Assembly: GCA_037893225.1 (NCBI GenBank) | Contig: JAZGUH010000412.1 | Location: 1,922,001-1,986,000, forward strand | Length of the DNA: 64,000 nucleotides | Direction of reading: 5' to 3' | Origin: Hippasteria phrygiana | Taxonomy: Eukaryota; Echinodermata; Asteroidea; Valvatida; Goniasteridae | Part shown: positions 12,401-22,800 of the stretch, piece after piece | Layout: every line of letters starts with the position of its first letter | Position numbering within the stretch: position 1 is the first letter of the stretch | Translations under genes and position numbers: made by a program | Notes under the pieces: generated by a model | What the model saw: the letters and a program-made list of their open reading frames with translations, nothing else | What the model was told of the DNA's origin: nothing | The model's database searches: none

Positions 12401-13932
12401 ATCTCCAGATCCGCCAGTGATTACAATGCTTCGATCTATTCCTTCGCTGTCAAATGAGGGATGCTGAAGAAGGGAAATCGCAGTACCATGGAAGGATTCC
12501 TTCGCTGTCGTTGAACTGGGGTTGTGATCTGTGTTGTCTATGGCGGCAGTTGTAAACACAGCATCTTGGGAGGGCAGACAACTTGCTCTCTGTGGAACTG
12601 TTGGCAGACACTGTTTCCAATCTGTGCTGAGAGCCGGAGAACACGGTCATAGGAGATGCACATACCTAGGTGTGAAAGTCTATCTACCAGTTCCCTCTTG
12701 CGTGAATGAGGGTGCAACATAAGCCCTATGTAAGTGGGAACTGGTGTCTCCTGCTCTGCCCGGTGTCTTACTGTGCCATCTGGTCCTTGATGCTGGGGCC
12801 TTCTAGAACCATTCTCACTAGGGCAAGCAGCAGCGATGGCACAGATTCTTCCTGGCATCTTTCTGGGAATCCGGAAAAAGGTTTGGCTTCCCCAAACATA
12901 TGGCGGCGAACAACCTGTGCTGCACATGCAAGATGAACTGCATCACTGTCGCTGTCCAGCTCACATGTTTTGCCAAGAGCAGCATCAAGGTCCTCATTGA
13001 AAGCCAGCAGGACATCTCGCCCCTTGTTGTGGGCCCGCATATCTGGAAACTGGGCCAGGAGTCGTTCCTTCAATCGCGTGGTGTGAACTCTGCCATTGAG
13101 TTCGATTCCAAGCTGTTCCAATCTGGACATGTAGAGATGGGCAAGATCAACCAGTTTGAAAACAGGTGCTGTCTCCTCATCCAACCGAGTTTCTTCAATG
13201 TACAGAACCAGTTCTGCAAAGACAGTTCCAGATATTTCTCTCTCCACATTAGCGACCTTGGATTCTTCAGACTTAGCCTTCCTGGCTCGGTTGTACAATC
13301 CCGCCAAGCAATTGCTATGGTACTTGGCTTCCAGTGCCACCATGTCACCTGCACTGAGTCTGGCCAAAAGTTATGTGTCCTCAAGTAGCTCTGCACAGGC
13401 CCGAACCCTGCTGTCCAACTGGAATGTGGCTGCTTCATGGAGACCATCGCTGCCTGCAGATTTTCCACAGAAGAAACACAGTGCTTCTTGGACCATTTTC
13501 TCGGTACTAGATGACCGTGAACGTGACTTCATGCGCTTGCATGCAGTTGGTACATCTTCGCCCTGACTGTCCATCTTGAGCATCCTTTTTTCCGCTCTTC
13601 GCAACATCGTAGTGTTGTATTTGAGCCTAAAAGTCTGATGGTACTGAGCATTGTGTGCAACCATGACTGTTTCAATGCCGTATCCTTCATCGAGTCTTTC
13701 CAACTGAAGAGTTCTTAGGAGTTGCCCAAGCTCATTGAATTTCTCCAGGTTGTCTGCCAGTGATTTGTAGCCACTTCCCACGTATTTCCTTCTAGACTGT
13801 GAAGGACATGTCAGTAGCTCGGCTTTGTCCTCTTGGCAAATAATACACAGCTTCCAGTTTGTCTCAGCTGAATGTGCGGAAGTTCAGCGGGGCATAATGC
13901 TCCGTGTCAACCAATTTGAAGCTTTTAGACAT
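9464..13932 (-). pseudogene. Large CXC-domain, FEN/PIN-nuclease-like protein (decayed), sole gene of the TIR element
   Basis: One protein of about 1,490 codons can be followed along the minus strand from an ATG at 13932 to a stop at 9464 with no sign of introns. The N-terminal third has two zinc-binding-looking stretches (LCIICQED near 13850; CFFCGK near 13480 with later HSNC). The middle, 11939-10881, is a long conserved-looking domain (MFGGLHIEM start). Further on come QEEADSRMLLHA, TVDTDVVVLAV and HALTGCDTVSSF followed by GHGKKTAW. The spacing of these acidic blocks and the G-x-G-K-K turn resemble the FEN1/XPG-PIN nuclease fold; this is my inference. The C-terminus has a cysteine-rich CXC (tesmin/TSO1-like) segment around CKCKKGCVKRCKC, a DNA-binding fold in other proteins. 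The copy is dead: in-frame stops lie near 13371, 10040 and 9773, and frameshifts near 13840, 12775, 12560, 11960 and 10900. Similar HALTGCD/CXC proteins are, to my recollection, repeated in marine invertebrate genomes without an assigned function. Confidence 0.75.
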
Positions 13933-14691
13933 GATGATGCTATGCTGAATTAATGTTCCACCAAATCTGCTTTACACAGTGCACTGCGTGTAAGATAAAA
14001 CATAGAAAAAAGTACTTAATATCATACAAAACAGTTTAATGTGGCAATATATGCAAAATCGAACTTTAAATCAAACCAGCATACTTATAAAACATGAACT
14101 TTCTGCCTGGATCAATAAATACAGGGATCGCTCCATCTGGTTGAAGTATAGGAATTTTCTATTAAATATACGAATCGCTCATTCACTCAAATTGCGTACA
14201 GCAAAACATCACTAATAAGAATCTAAAGTAACTGGCTTATTGTACAGAATATAATTAAATGCACACATAAATTATGTATCATCAGCACACTAGTACAATA
14301 AAAACGTGGCCCGATGAAAGCTTTAAAAATGGGAAAATATATTATTTACTTACTTGACCGTTGTTTCAGGGGCCGCAAAAACGGTAATGGCTAATGAATG
14401 GTATTTAGAAATATGTCTACCTAGAATACATCGGTTAATTTTTATTTAACGTGGCACAATTTCTCATGCACATCTGCACATGGATACAGCATGGCTTCTT
14501 GACCTTGAAGCAATACAGCACAGAGAAAGTGGAGGGCGCCACCAATTGGTGGTAGTCTGCCAGTCAATTAAAGGTGATTAAAACAATGACCATCACAAGG
14601 ACTGTGCTCTTTGGAAATTATATGTGTCATTAAGCCTAAACTCTCTGGTCCTCATCAGAGTTTAGCACACCAGTACGTATTACAACTTCTG
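13933..14691. other. Non-coding 5' spacer of the TIR element
   Basis: AT-rich region between the putative start codon and the right TIR. It should hold the promoter of the minus-strand gene, but no TATA box or other site can be defended. Confidence 0.4.
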
Positions 14692-14855
14692 GCGGCCATT
14701 TTGTAAGATGGCTGCCACGGCCGTCAAGGGCCAAATCTGCGGTGCCCCAATATCTATGTTTGTTCATTATGTAGTTGTCTACCTTTGTGCCAAATTTGGT
14801 GCTTTTATCAACAAGTGCACAATTGTTGTGAATATTGTAGCTATGCCGCCCCACT
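14692..14855 (-). repeat. Right terminal inverted repeat of the 6.3-kb element
   Basis: Reverse-complement partner of 8561-8717. Read outward-in on the minus strand it starts AGTGGGGCGGCATAGC at 14855. It carries a short extra segment ('acaatattcacaac') relative to the left copy. Confidence 0.8.
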
Positions 14856-14873
14856 TTTTGTGTGTAATATGTG

Positions 14874-16166
14874 TGTCACAATATGGGTCCGTTTCCCAAG
14901 GCGGACATCGCAGTGGTTAGTTCTGACCGGGGTGATACAACGATAGGACAAATTACCCTATAGAAACACAAATATTTATAATCAACAGAATCAAATTTAA
15001 TTAAATTCCAACAGGTTATTTACAATTATTTTGGATTCGTCTCACCTAAATATTAGTTTACTCCAAACCCATCACCCTAAATCAGTTCCGCTCTCAGCGA
15101 GGGAGTCAATTAAACACAATTTTAGGACATCTATTGTCCTGACTCAGTTGCACAGTAATATGCACCCAGCTTTCCTTTGATAGGGAATCACTCTTGTGGT
15201 CCTCAGAACGGATGGTATCGTTATACATGTACACTGGATCCAGGGGGTCCTGATCAATGGCTGACCTGGTCGCACAGACAAGGGAATGTCCACACAGGAC
15301 GGTGTCCACAAAGGACGTCAATGGGAGGGTTATTGGTGGCGCAGTTCCACACAGGAAAATTCACAAAGAAATTGCTGCCCCATTGCCAATGGTGCCACAC
15401 AGGCTCTAACTCCCTTCAGGCTGAGTCGCCTCAAACATGCTGGCCCCTCTACCGGGGAACCCTTTTGTTATAAACAAACAAACACATTTCTAAGTACCCA
15501 GAAAATATATAAAGTTACACATATACTTTGGTAACGCTCCATCAAAATTTCACATAGCCCTAACACTGCTGAATCCATCAATATCAATACAAATTTACAC
15601 ACACCTTGGGGGGGGGGGGGGGGGGGTATATAGGGTTATTGGAAATTACAAGGATTTTTGAACCCTACTTCGAGTTAAACAATCAAATACCGGTAAGTTA
15701 ACTTTTAAATTTCTCTTCAAAATGTCAGTTCAATAAATGTTTCAACATAGGGTATAAAAAGCACTCAATATTCTTACTCTGAGTAAATATAATAAGTGGA
15801 ATATAGTTTAACTTACAGTTTCCAACTGGCAATCACAGTGCAAGATTGATGCTGGGACACACCCAAGGCATGTTAAGCTGTAGCTGTGTTGAGCAAGCTC
15901 AGCCAAAATGTATGTGCTTTCACGTCAAAAGCTAGGGTGTGTCTGCCCCTGCAGTTCACACAGTCACACCATGCATGTCCCAACACACGCTTAATCCTTC
16001 TGGCATGCCCTAATAAATTAGCATATCGTATTTGCATAAATTTACATACTCCAGGTTTAAAGAACTTTCTGGACTCCTCCAAAAAAGGGGGGGTGGAAAC
16101 AATTTAAATTACAAAAGAATATTTCAAAACCAACTGCATTTGCAGAGATATAAACACCTGGTGACA
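14874..16166 (-). repeat. 3' LTR of the Gmr1-like element
   Basis: In the minus-strand sense it begins TGTCACCAGGTG at 16166 and ends TGTGACA at 14874. It matches 21518-22800 at about 95% by eye. It has an extra ~36 bp near 15915-15950 absent from the other LTR, and a 19-G run at 15608-15626. A purine-rich stretch (AAGTGGGGAATA) directly precedes it on the minus strand, suitable as the polypurine tract. Confidence 0.85.
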
Positions 16167-16202
16167 ATATTCCCCACTTAAGATGATTTTGTTTTTCTAA
16201 AA

Positions 16203-17845
16203 TCATAAATTTCTGAAACTTCTGAGATAATTTGGTCCCACATTTTGGGATCCCTTGACTGCTCTGATTACAAATCTGTAAGGTTGTAGGCTCAAAGCCC
16301 AACGCATTACTCGACTGTTGTTAATTTTGGCCGTGGCCAGGTAAGACAAGGGGTGGTGGTCAGTTTCAAGGATAAATGCTTGACCATATAGGTAGATATG
16401 AAACTTGGAAATCGCCCACACAAGCGCCAAACATTCCTTCTCAATTACTGCGTAAGCGCGCACGCGCTGCAACAACTTCCTACTTGCGTAGGATGTTTCA
16501 CGCCATTGCTCTTCTGCATCAACACAGCGCCTATCCATATCTCAGACGCGTCTGCGGCAAGGATGTAGGTCTTATCTGGGTCAGGGAGACATAGAATCGG
16601 TTCTGTTTCTAAGCGTGACTTAAGTGTCTGGAACGCTAGCTGTTGTGGAGTGTCCCACTTCACTACGTTAGGGGCGCCTTTCCTTGTCAAATCAGTAATT
16701 GGGGCTGCTATTGCTGCGAAGTTAGGCACAATTTTTTTTATAGTAACTACACTGTAAAAACGTTGATTAAAACATAATTGGGCAACTGTTATTTACCCAA
16801 CATTGGTATTAATTTACCAGATTGTTGGTTAATTCAGGTAAAAATGGACCAACTATTGGGAAGAATTTGCCCAAGATTTTGGGTTGTTGATAAGTTGCCC
16901 AACATTGGGCAAAATATCAACCCATTTTGACCAACTTTTTTTACAGTGTAGTTAGCCCTATAAATGACCTCACCTCCTTGTTCGTCGTTGGTCTCTCTGC
17001 CTAAATGATTTGCTGCATCTTACTTGGTTTAGGTTTGATCTCACCTCTCCCAACAATGTGTCCCATAAACTCTAGTGACTGGAATCCCACGAAGCATTTA
17101 GATGGCCGCGCCGTCTGTCCTGCCTCTTCCAATCTATGGAACACCTCTTTCAATACCTGTAAATGATCGTCCCAATTCTCAGTAAAGATGAGAATACCAT
17201 CAATGTAATTTACATCATGGTTCATATTCATCAACAGTTTACGCATCATTCTAGAGAACACAGCTGGTGCATTAATCATTCCAAATGGTAATACTTTAAA
17301 TTGAAACAAACCTTCAGATGTCACAAAAGCTGTCCTTGCTTGATCGGCCTCAGCTATGGGGATCTGCCAATACCCTTTGGCTAAGTCCAACTTCGAGAAG
17401 TACTTAGCTTTCCCAAGTCTAGCCATCAAGTTGTCAGTAAATGGTATGGGTTCTGGATCAAAAATTGTAATGTCATTAAGTCGCCTGTAATCAATACAAA
17501 AACGGTTACTGCCATCCGGCTTCTTCACCAAAACGATGGGTGAAGCGTATGGTGATCAGAAGACTCAATCACGCCTAACCTCAACATTGAATCAATCTCT
17601 TGCTTTACTGCTTGTCTCGTTGCATGTGGCGTTGGGTATGCTCGTGACCGCAGAGGAACATCTGACGTAAGATGCACTGAATGCTCTATTAGGTTTGTTC
17701 TGCCTGGTAAGTCAGATAGAACGGATCGGTTCTGCTCTAGAATTCGTTCAACATCTGCATGTTGCTTGTCACTCAGACCATCGTCAATATGCACATCCTC
17801 AAAACCCTCTTTGGCTTCAACTGGAGGAATAACAACTTCTGGCAA
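16203..17845 (-). pseudogene. Reverse transcriptase and RNase H of the Gmr1-like element
   Basis: 17845-17525 holds the connector and N-terminal RT part; 17531-17001 holds the RT core with FCIDYRRLND, FSKLDLAKGYWQI and VLPFGMINAPAVF. The catalytic box reads YIDGILIF, so the second aspartate of the usual YxDD is glycine. RNase H follows in two frames, 16729-16445 (LAADASEIWIGAVL) and 16538-16203 (IEKECLALVWAI, ETDHHPLSYL). A CACTG-ended MITE splits the stretch between RT and RNase H. At least three frame changes separate the pieces. The segment follows integrase, the reverse of the usual gypsy order. Confidence 0.85.
16750..16948. mobile_element. 199-bp MITE, CACTGTAAAAA termini, TA duplication
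   Basis: It begins CACTGTAAAAA at 16750 and ends with its complement at 16948, flanked on both sides by TA. The interior contains several copies of a 'ttgcccaacattggg' type motif. Termini beginning CACTG are known in animal EnSpm/CACTA elements; family assignment is tentative. It interrupts the Gmr1-like pol and is therefore younger. Confidence 0.7.
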
Positions 17846-19842
17846 ACCATCGTGTCATCTGGATCCTCTCCAATCAAACCGACTCCTGCAAAACACACGG
17901 CACCCGATGTAGACACTTCATCCTTCTCACCTCTCTCAACATACAACTTGAGCAAATTTGCATGATAGGTCCTGTCCTTCCCTGCAACCTGCACCACATA
18001 GTCATGCTTTGCCACCTGTCGCATTATTGGATATGGACCTGCCCACTGCAATAATAATTTGTTGTGATCAGTTGGTCTCAAGATCAACACCTTGTCACCT
18101 GCCTTGAAGCGTCTATCTTTGGCCTTCACATTGTAATACTTTGGTACCGCTTCGATGCTCTGGCCAACTCATCACAAGCCAACTCACAAGTAGACAGAAG
18201 TCTTTCTCGTAAGTCAAGGACATATTGATATGTGGTCTTCACCTTGTCATCCACCTTTTCTCCTGTCCAGACGTCATGTAGGATGGAGAGGGTCCCCTTA
18301 CCGATCGCCCATACATCAATTCAAATGGAGAGAACCCTAGGCTCTCTTGTGGTGCCTCACGGTAAGCGAACAACAGAGCTGGAAGAAATCGATCCCAGTC
18401 CTTGGGGCGCTCCGCACACATCCTTCTGAGCATCTTCTTCAAGGTAGCATTAAATCTCTCCACAAGGCCATTACAGATTGGATGGTAAGGCGTTGTGGTG
18501 AGTTGTTATATTGTGAGAAGTCGACCCACCTCTCTCATCACATCTGATGTGAATTGTGTTCCCATATCCGTCAAGACCTCTTCAGGAATTCCCAATCTGG
18601 TGTATACTTCGAGTAGGGCTTCAGCGACTCTCTCGGACTTTATTCGAGGTAATGTCACTGCCTCAGGATACCTGGTCGCGTAGTCAACGATAACAAGAAT
18701 GTACCGATTCCCTCGGTCCGTCATGGGGTGAATGGGCCCCACAAGGTCAACAGCGATGCGCTTGAACGGGGTGTCTATAAGTGGCATCTCACCCAGAGAA
18801 ACCTTACCCACTTTACCTTTGGACACTGTCCTCTGGCATCACCGACACCACGAAGTAACATCCAAGTCCACTCCTGTGTTACTTCGTGAAAACCGCTAAA
18901 TAAATAATTTCGGTTTCACGAACTAACACCCAAGTGTGCGCGCGCACTTCGGACAGTGACGTGACGATGTTTGACTTCACAAAGTAAAGAGCATGTTGCG
19001 GAAATACAGTGCAGAGAAAAACGCTTTGAAAGGGTTGACAAGAATTTACTTCATTTGTATTCTTGTTGGGTTACACAAAAAAGTAATAAAAACCTTCAAA
19101 CTGGCGAAATAAAGATGCGTGTTAGTTCGTGGAAACGCAAATGTACCGATTGAGTGACGGTGTACTTGGGTGTTACTTCGTGAAAACGAAAATTGCTCGA
19201 TTCTCTAAAATACGCGCGCGTGGCGCGCACTCAAGTCAACTCGGGTGTTACTTCGTGGTGTCGGTGACGAATATGTCACAAGACCTGCAAAAGCGTTGAA
19301 CATCACTTGACACTCCTGGCCAGTAGAAATTCATCAACAGCTTATCTGTCATCTTCTTTACACCTAGACTCGTGAGCCAACTTCAACACTTTATCTCTGT
19401 TCTCCTGAGGGACTATCAGCTGCTTGATGACTCTCCCTTGATCTACTTTGGGAGACTGGAACTCTCTGTAAAGTAAGCCTTTAGAGTTGACAAACTTGGA
19501 TACATTTGCCTTACCAGACATCCGAGGTGGATCTTGTTTGTCTACATGTCTCCACAACTTGGTCAACGTTGAGTCATACTGCTGAGCTGACGCGATCTCA
19601 TCCCGTGAGATAGTCTTCCCATCAGACTTGGCCACCAGAAGAGGCTTGAAGACTTTGTCCTTCATCTTCATACTACGAGTCTCTACGGCTCCACCTGGCT
19701 TCTCTTCCGTCAATGCTTCTGTTGACTTACTCACTGATGCATATTTTACCGGAGGATGCCATTTTGCATCGGGTGACTGAGGATTCTTGGCTCCTGTAAT
19801 ATGACCAATGATTACGTCATGCAAAGGGTTATCCATACACAA
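17773..19842 (-). pseudogene. Integrase of the Gmr1-like element, upstream of RT, split by a MITE
   Basis: The N-terminal part (19842-19342) includes a linker and the start of the H2C2 zinc-binding region (KVLKLAHES). The CxxC half is broken by the MITE at 18840-19266: CRSCDI lies above it and CQRT below. The catalytic core is at 18826-18506 (AVDLVGPIHPM, LTDMGTQFTSD) and, after a frame change, 18463-18239 (the glutamate in VERFNATLKK). The C-terminal barrel-like region with LLQWAGPYPI is at 18129-17773 and runs straight into the RT connector. The D,D,E residues are recognisable. The position before RT is the diagnostic feature of this element. Confidence 0.8.
18840..19266. mobile_element. 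427-bp MITE with CACCGACACCACGAAGTAA termini
   Basis: TIRs of at least 21 bp, CACCGACACCACGAAGTAA and its complement, bound the insertion. The motif TGTTACTTCGTGAAAAC recurs inside in both orientations, suggesting a partly palindromic interior. It sits between the two cysteine pairs of the integrase zinc finger. A 2-bp AT duplication is possible but not certain. Confidence 0.75.
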
Positions 19843-19845
19843 TGC

Positions 19846-20055
19846 TTAAATTTTGCCCGAAAAATAAGGAGTATCAACTTCTATACATGCCACTGGTACC
19901 CGCCGCACCGTCCCATCCAATAGTACACAGGGCTGTATACGTCCTACCATCAGATCATCTGTCACTATGTCCCTACGGACCACTACCGTACTACATCCAG
20001 TGTCTCTCAGGACAGTGACTGGTTGGTGCCCTACTATTCCCTGCCTTACTGGCAT
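19846..20055 (-). pseudogene. Aspartic protease of the Gmr1-like element
   Basis: The frame contains VLRDTGCSTVVVRRDIV, a retroviral-type aspartic protease active-site motif (DTG) with the expected hydrophobic lead-in, and a downstream valine-rich strand region. It overlaps the end of the zinc-knuckle frame. In active elements it would cleave the gag-pol precursor; here it is part of a broken pol. Confidence 0.7.
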
Positions 20056-21157
20056 AGACTGTTCCAGGGTACATGCGGCACTAATAAGGGAAGGGCCTTA
20101 CCTGTTCCTGAGGACACCTCTTCCAGTATTGCGTCTACGCAGGGTTTCACTTCCACTTCCAAACATGCAGCACCTGTTTGGGTTGGATCTTTACTGACCT
20201 CCGAGGGAAGCTCCATACCTGCACCTACTTTGGGCTGGGACGTCTTCGACTTGGAATCATTATGACCCTTTGACCGACAATTTGGAGCAATATGGCCAAC
20301 CTTGCCACACTGGTAGCACCGTCTATTAGCATGAGGGTTCTTCTTAGTACTGCTAATTTGCTGCAATGGCTGGCTTCATTTGGGCCGGGTCGAGTCTGCC
20401 TTTTTCTTACTCCACGAGTGTGCCTCTAAATACTGGTCGGCGATCTCTGTCAACGCTGCAAGTGACTTTGGCTTACGCTCTTTGAGAAATAGAGCAAGGT
20501 CCCTCTCTGCTCGGACACAAGGAGATCTAATACATGATCCAAAGTTTTTTCAATTTCACCAAGCTCAATCCATCTCTCCAGATAGCCCTTCAATCTATCT
20601 GCAAATTGTCTAAAACGCTCACCCGATTCACGTTTCGAAGCCCGAAACTTCAGTCGAAATCCTTCTTCCGTGAGTCTGAATCTGTTCAAAAGAGCAGTTT
20701 TAACTTCATTAAAATCTTTAGCCTTGGAAGCTGAGAGCCTAGAGTACACATCCAATGCCTTTCCTTTAAGGAGGGCACTAAGAGTTAAGCCCCATTCTTC
20801 CTTAGGCCATCCATTTAACTCAGCGAACTGTTCAAACCTACGAAGATAAGCATCTAAATCATCAAATTGATCATTGTACACAGGAAGTTTCGGTATTTTC
20901 GCAGCATGTGAACCATTGAATGTACTGTGGGTGAGTGGCGCTGGGGTAGAACGCTGTTCCTCTGCTACGCGTAAGTCATAAGCTTTAACCTCGCGCTCAT
21001 GCAACCACTCTTTCTGTCTCTCTTCGCGTTGTAACAATCGCTCTTCTCGTTGCTCTACTTCGCGCTGATGACTTATTGCTGCCTCTTCTCTTTCACGCGC
21101 AAACTTAAGCTCAAGACCTATCTCTTGGCCAAGCCGGAGATACTTCTCAAACTCCAT
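20046..21157 (-). pseudogene. Gag with CCHC zinc knuckle of the Gmr1-like element
   Basis: 21157-20450 encodes a charged, coiled-coil-prone N-terminus (residues ~20-65, rich in E, R and Q). A capsid-like region follows with FDDLDAYLRRFEQFAE and FRLKFRASKRESGERFRQF, typical of gypsy gag. A frame change near 20450 leads to 20366-20046, which has a single zinc knuckle CYQCGKVGHIAPNC. Gag forms the particle and the knuckle binds RNA. The first ATG at 21157 lies about 360 bp inside the 5' LTR edge, a normal leader distance. Confidence 0.8.
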
Positions 21158-21499
21158 CTTACGTGCTGGAAATACGGCTAAGCAAACCAGCTAATTTGCC
21201 TACTTCTTATAACGCTAATCGCAAGTCTTTGAGAGAGAATGTTTCCAATTATATCACCATATTTCAACTTCCCTAATACGGGCAAAATTCACAAAACGCG
21301 CTATTTGACTTCAAAGCAAAGGGGGAAGGGGGGGGGGGGGGGAGATTTTTAGGATCTACTTGAGATTGACCACGCTCATTAACCCATGAGTAACTAAGTC
21401 CTATTATCTCATCCCAAAGATCACTTACTCTAATGGTATCTGTCTCAACGTATATACCACCCAAGTTAAAACTTCACTGCGATAAATAATTTTCATTTC

Positions 21500-21517
21500 C
21501 CGGACCAGCCCCCCATT
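21500..21517 (-). promoter_or_regulatory. Primer-binding site of the Gmr1-like element
   Basis: Immediately inside the 5' LTR the minus strand reads TGGGGGGCTGGTCCGGGA. This is close to the primer-binding sites complementary to tRNA-Pro (TGGGGGCTCGTCCGGGA type), with one extra G and one substitution. Confidence 0.55.
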
Positions 21518-22800
21518 TGTCACACCATGGGTCCGTTTTTCCCAAGGCGGACATCGCAGTGGTTAGTTCTGACCGGGGTGATACAACGGTAGGGCAAATT
21601 ACCCTATAGAAACACAAAAATTGATAATCAACAGAATCAAATTTAATTAAATTCCAACAGGTTATTTACAATTATTTTGGATTTGTCTCAACTAAGTATT
21701 AGTTTACTCCAAACCCATCACCATAAATCAGTTCCGCTCTCAGCGAGGGAGTCAATTAAACAATTTTAGGACATCTATTGTCCTGACTCAGTTGCACTTA
21801 GCTGTACACGGTCATATGCACCCAGCTTTCCTTTGATAGGGAATCACTCTTGTGGTCCTCAGAACGGATGGTATCGTTGTACATGTACACTGGATCCAGG
21901 GGGTCCTGATCAATGGCTGACCTGGTCGCACAGACAAGGGAATGTCCACACAGGACGGTGTCCACAAAGGACGTCAATGGGAGGGTTATTGGTGGCGCAG
22001 TTCCACACAGGAAAATTCACAAAGAAATTGCTGCCCCATTGCCAATGGTGCCCACAGGCTCTAACTCCCTTCAGGCTGAGTCGCCTCAAACATGCTGGCC
22101 CCTACCGGGGAACCCTTTTGTTATAAACAAACAAAAAATGTTCTAAGTACCCAGGAAATATAGAAAGTTACACATATACTTTGGTAACGCTCCATCAAAA
22201 TTTCACATAGCCCTAACACTGCTGAATCCATCAATATCAATACAAATGTCCACACACCTTGGGGGGGGGGGGGGGGGGGGTGGGGGGGGGGGTATATAGG
22301 GTTATTGGAAATTACAAGGATTTTTTAACCCTACTTCGAGTTAAACAATCACATACCGGTAAGTTAACTTTTAAATTTCCCTTTAAAATGTCAGTTCAAT
22401 AAATGTTTCAACATAGGGTATAAATAGCACTCAATATTCTTACTCTGAGTAAATATAATAAGTGGAATATAGTTTAACTTACAGTTTCCAACTGGCAATC
22501 ACAGTGCAAGATTGATGCTGGGACACACTCAAGGCATGTTAAGCTGTAGCTGTGTTGAGCAAGCTCAGCCAAAATGTATGTGCAGTTCACACAGTCACAC
22601 CATGCATGTCCCAACACACACTTAATCCTTCTGGCATGCCCTAAACATTTGCATATCGTATTTGCATAAATCTACATACTCCAGGTTTAAAGAACTTTCT
22701 GGACTCCTCCAAAAAAGGGGGGGGGAGTGGAAACAATTTAAATTACAAAAGAATATTTCAAAACCAACTGCATTTGCAGAGAAATATACACCTGTTGACA
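21518..22800 (-). repeat. 5' LTR of the Gmr1-like element
   Basis: It starts TGTCAACAGGTG at 22800 and ends TGTGACA at 21518 on the minus strand. It is about 95% identical to 14874-16166. The homopolymer G tract (22261-22292, broken once by T) is longer than in the partner LTR. Confidence 0.85.

Larger units (their letters stand above)
8561..14855. mobile_element. 6.3-kb TIR-bounded element carrying a CXC/nuclease-like gene
   Basis: The two ends are long inverted repeats, 8561-8717 and 14692-14855, both starting AGTGGGGCGGCATAGC and sharing the ordered blocks 'gataaaagcaccaaatttggcac', 'cttgacggc' and 'ggcagccatcttacaaaatgg'. They enclose one long minus-strand gene (13932-9464), a small palindromic MITE (9050-9292) and non-coding spacers. 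Nothing resembling a known transposase, reverse transcriptase or integrase is present. No convincing target-site duplication is visible (left flank GCTACG, right flank TTTTG), so mobility is inferred from the TIRs. The LTR of the next element starts 18 bp beyond the right end. Confidence 0.7.
14874..22800 (-). mobile_element. Gmr1-like Ty3/gypsy LTR retrotransposon (decayed, full length)
   Basis: Two direct LTRs of ~1.29 kb bound a minus-strand internal region. The domain order on the minus strand is gag with zinc knuckle, protease, integrase, reverse transcriptase, RNase H. Integrase ahead of reverse transcriptase is the Ty1/copia order, but the protein motifs are of Ty3/gypsy type. That combination is the published hallmark of Gmr1-like elements of deuterostomes. 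Two MITEs are nested in pol (18840-19266 and 16750-16948). Flanking five-mers (ATGTG left, ATACG right) do not form a clean target duplication. Multiple frameshifts and one catalytic change make it inactive. Confidence 0.85.

Noticed and set aside
15177..15473. 98-codon frame duplicated at 21833-22126
   Set aside because: Both lie inside the two LTRs of the Gmr1-like element; the peptide has no domain and is simply copied with the LTR.
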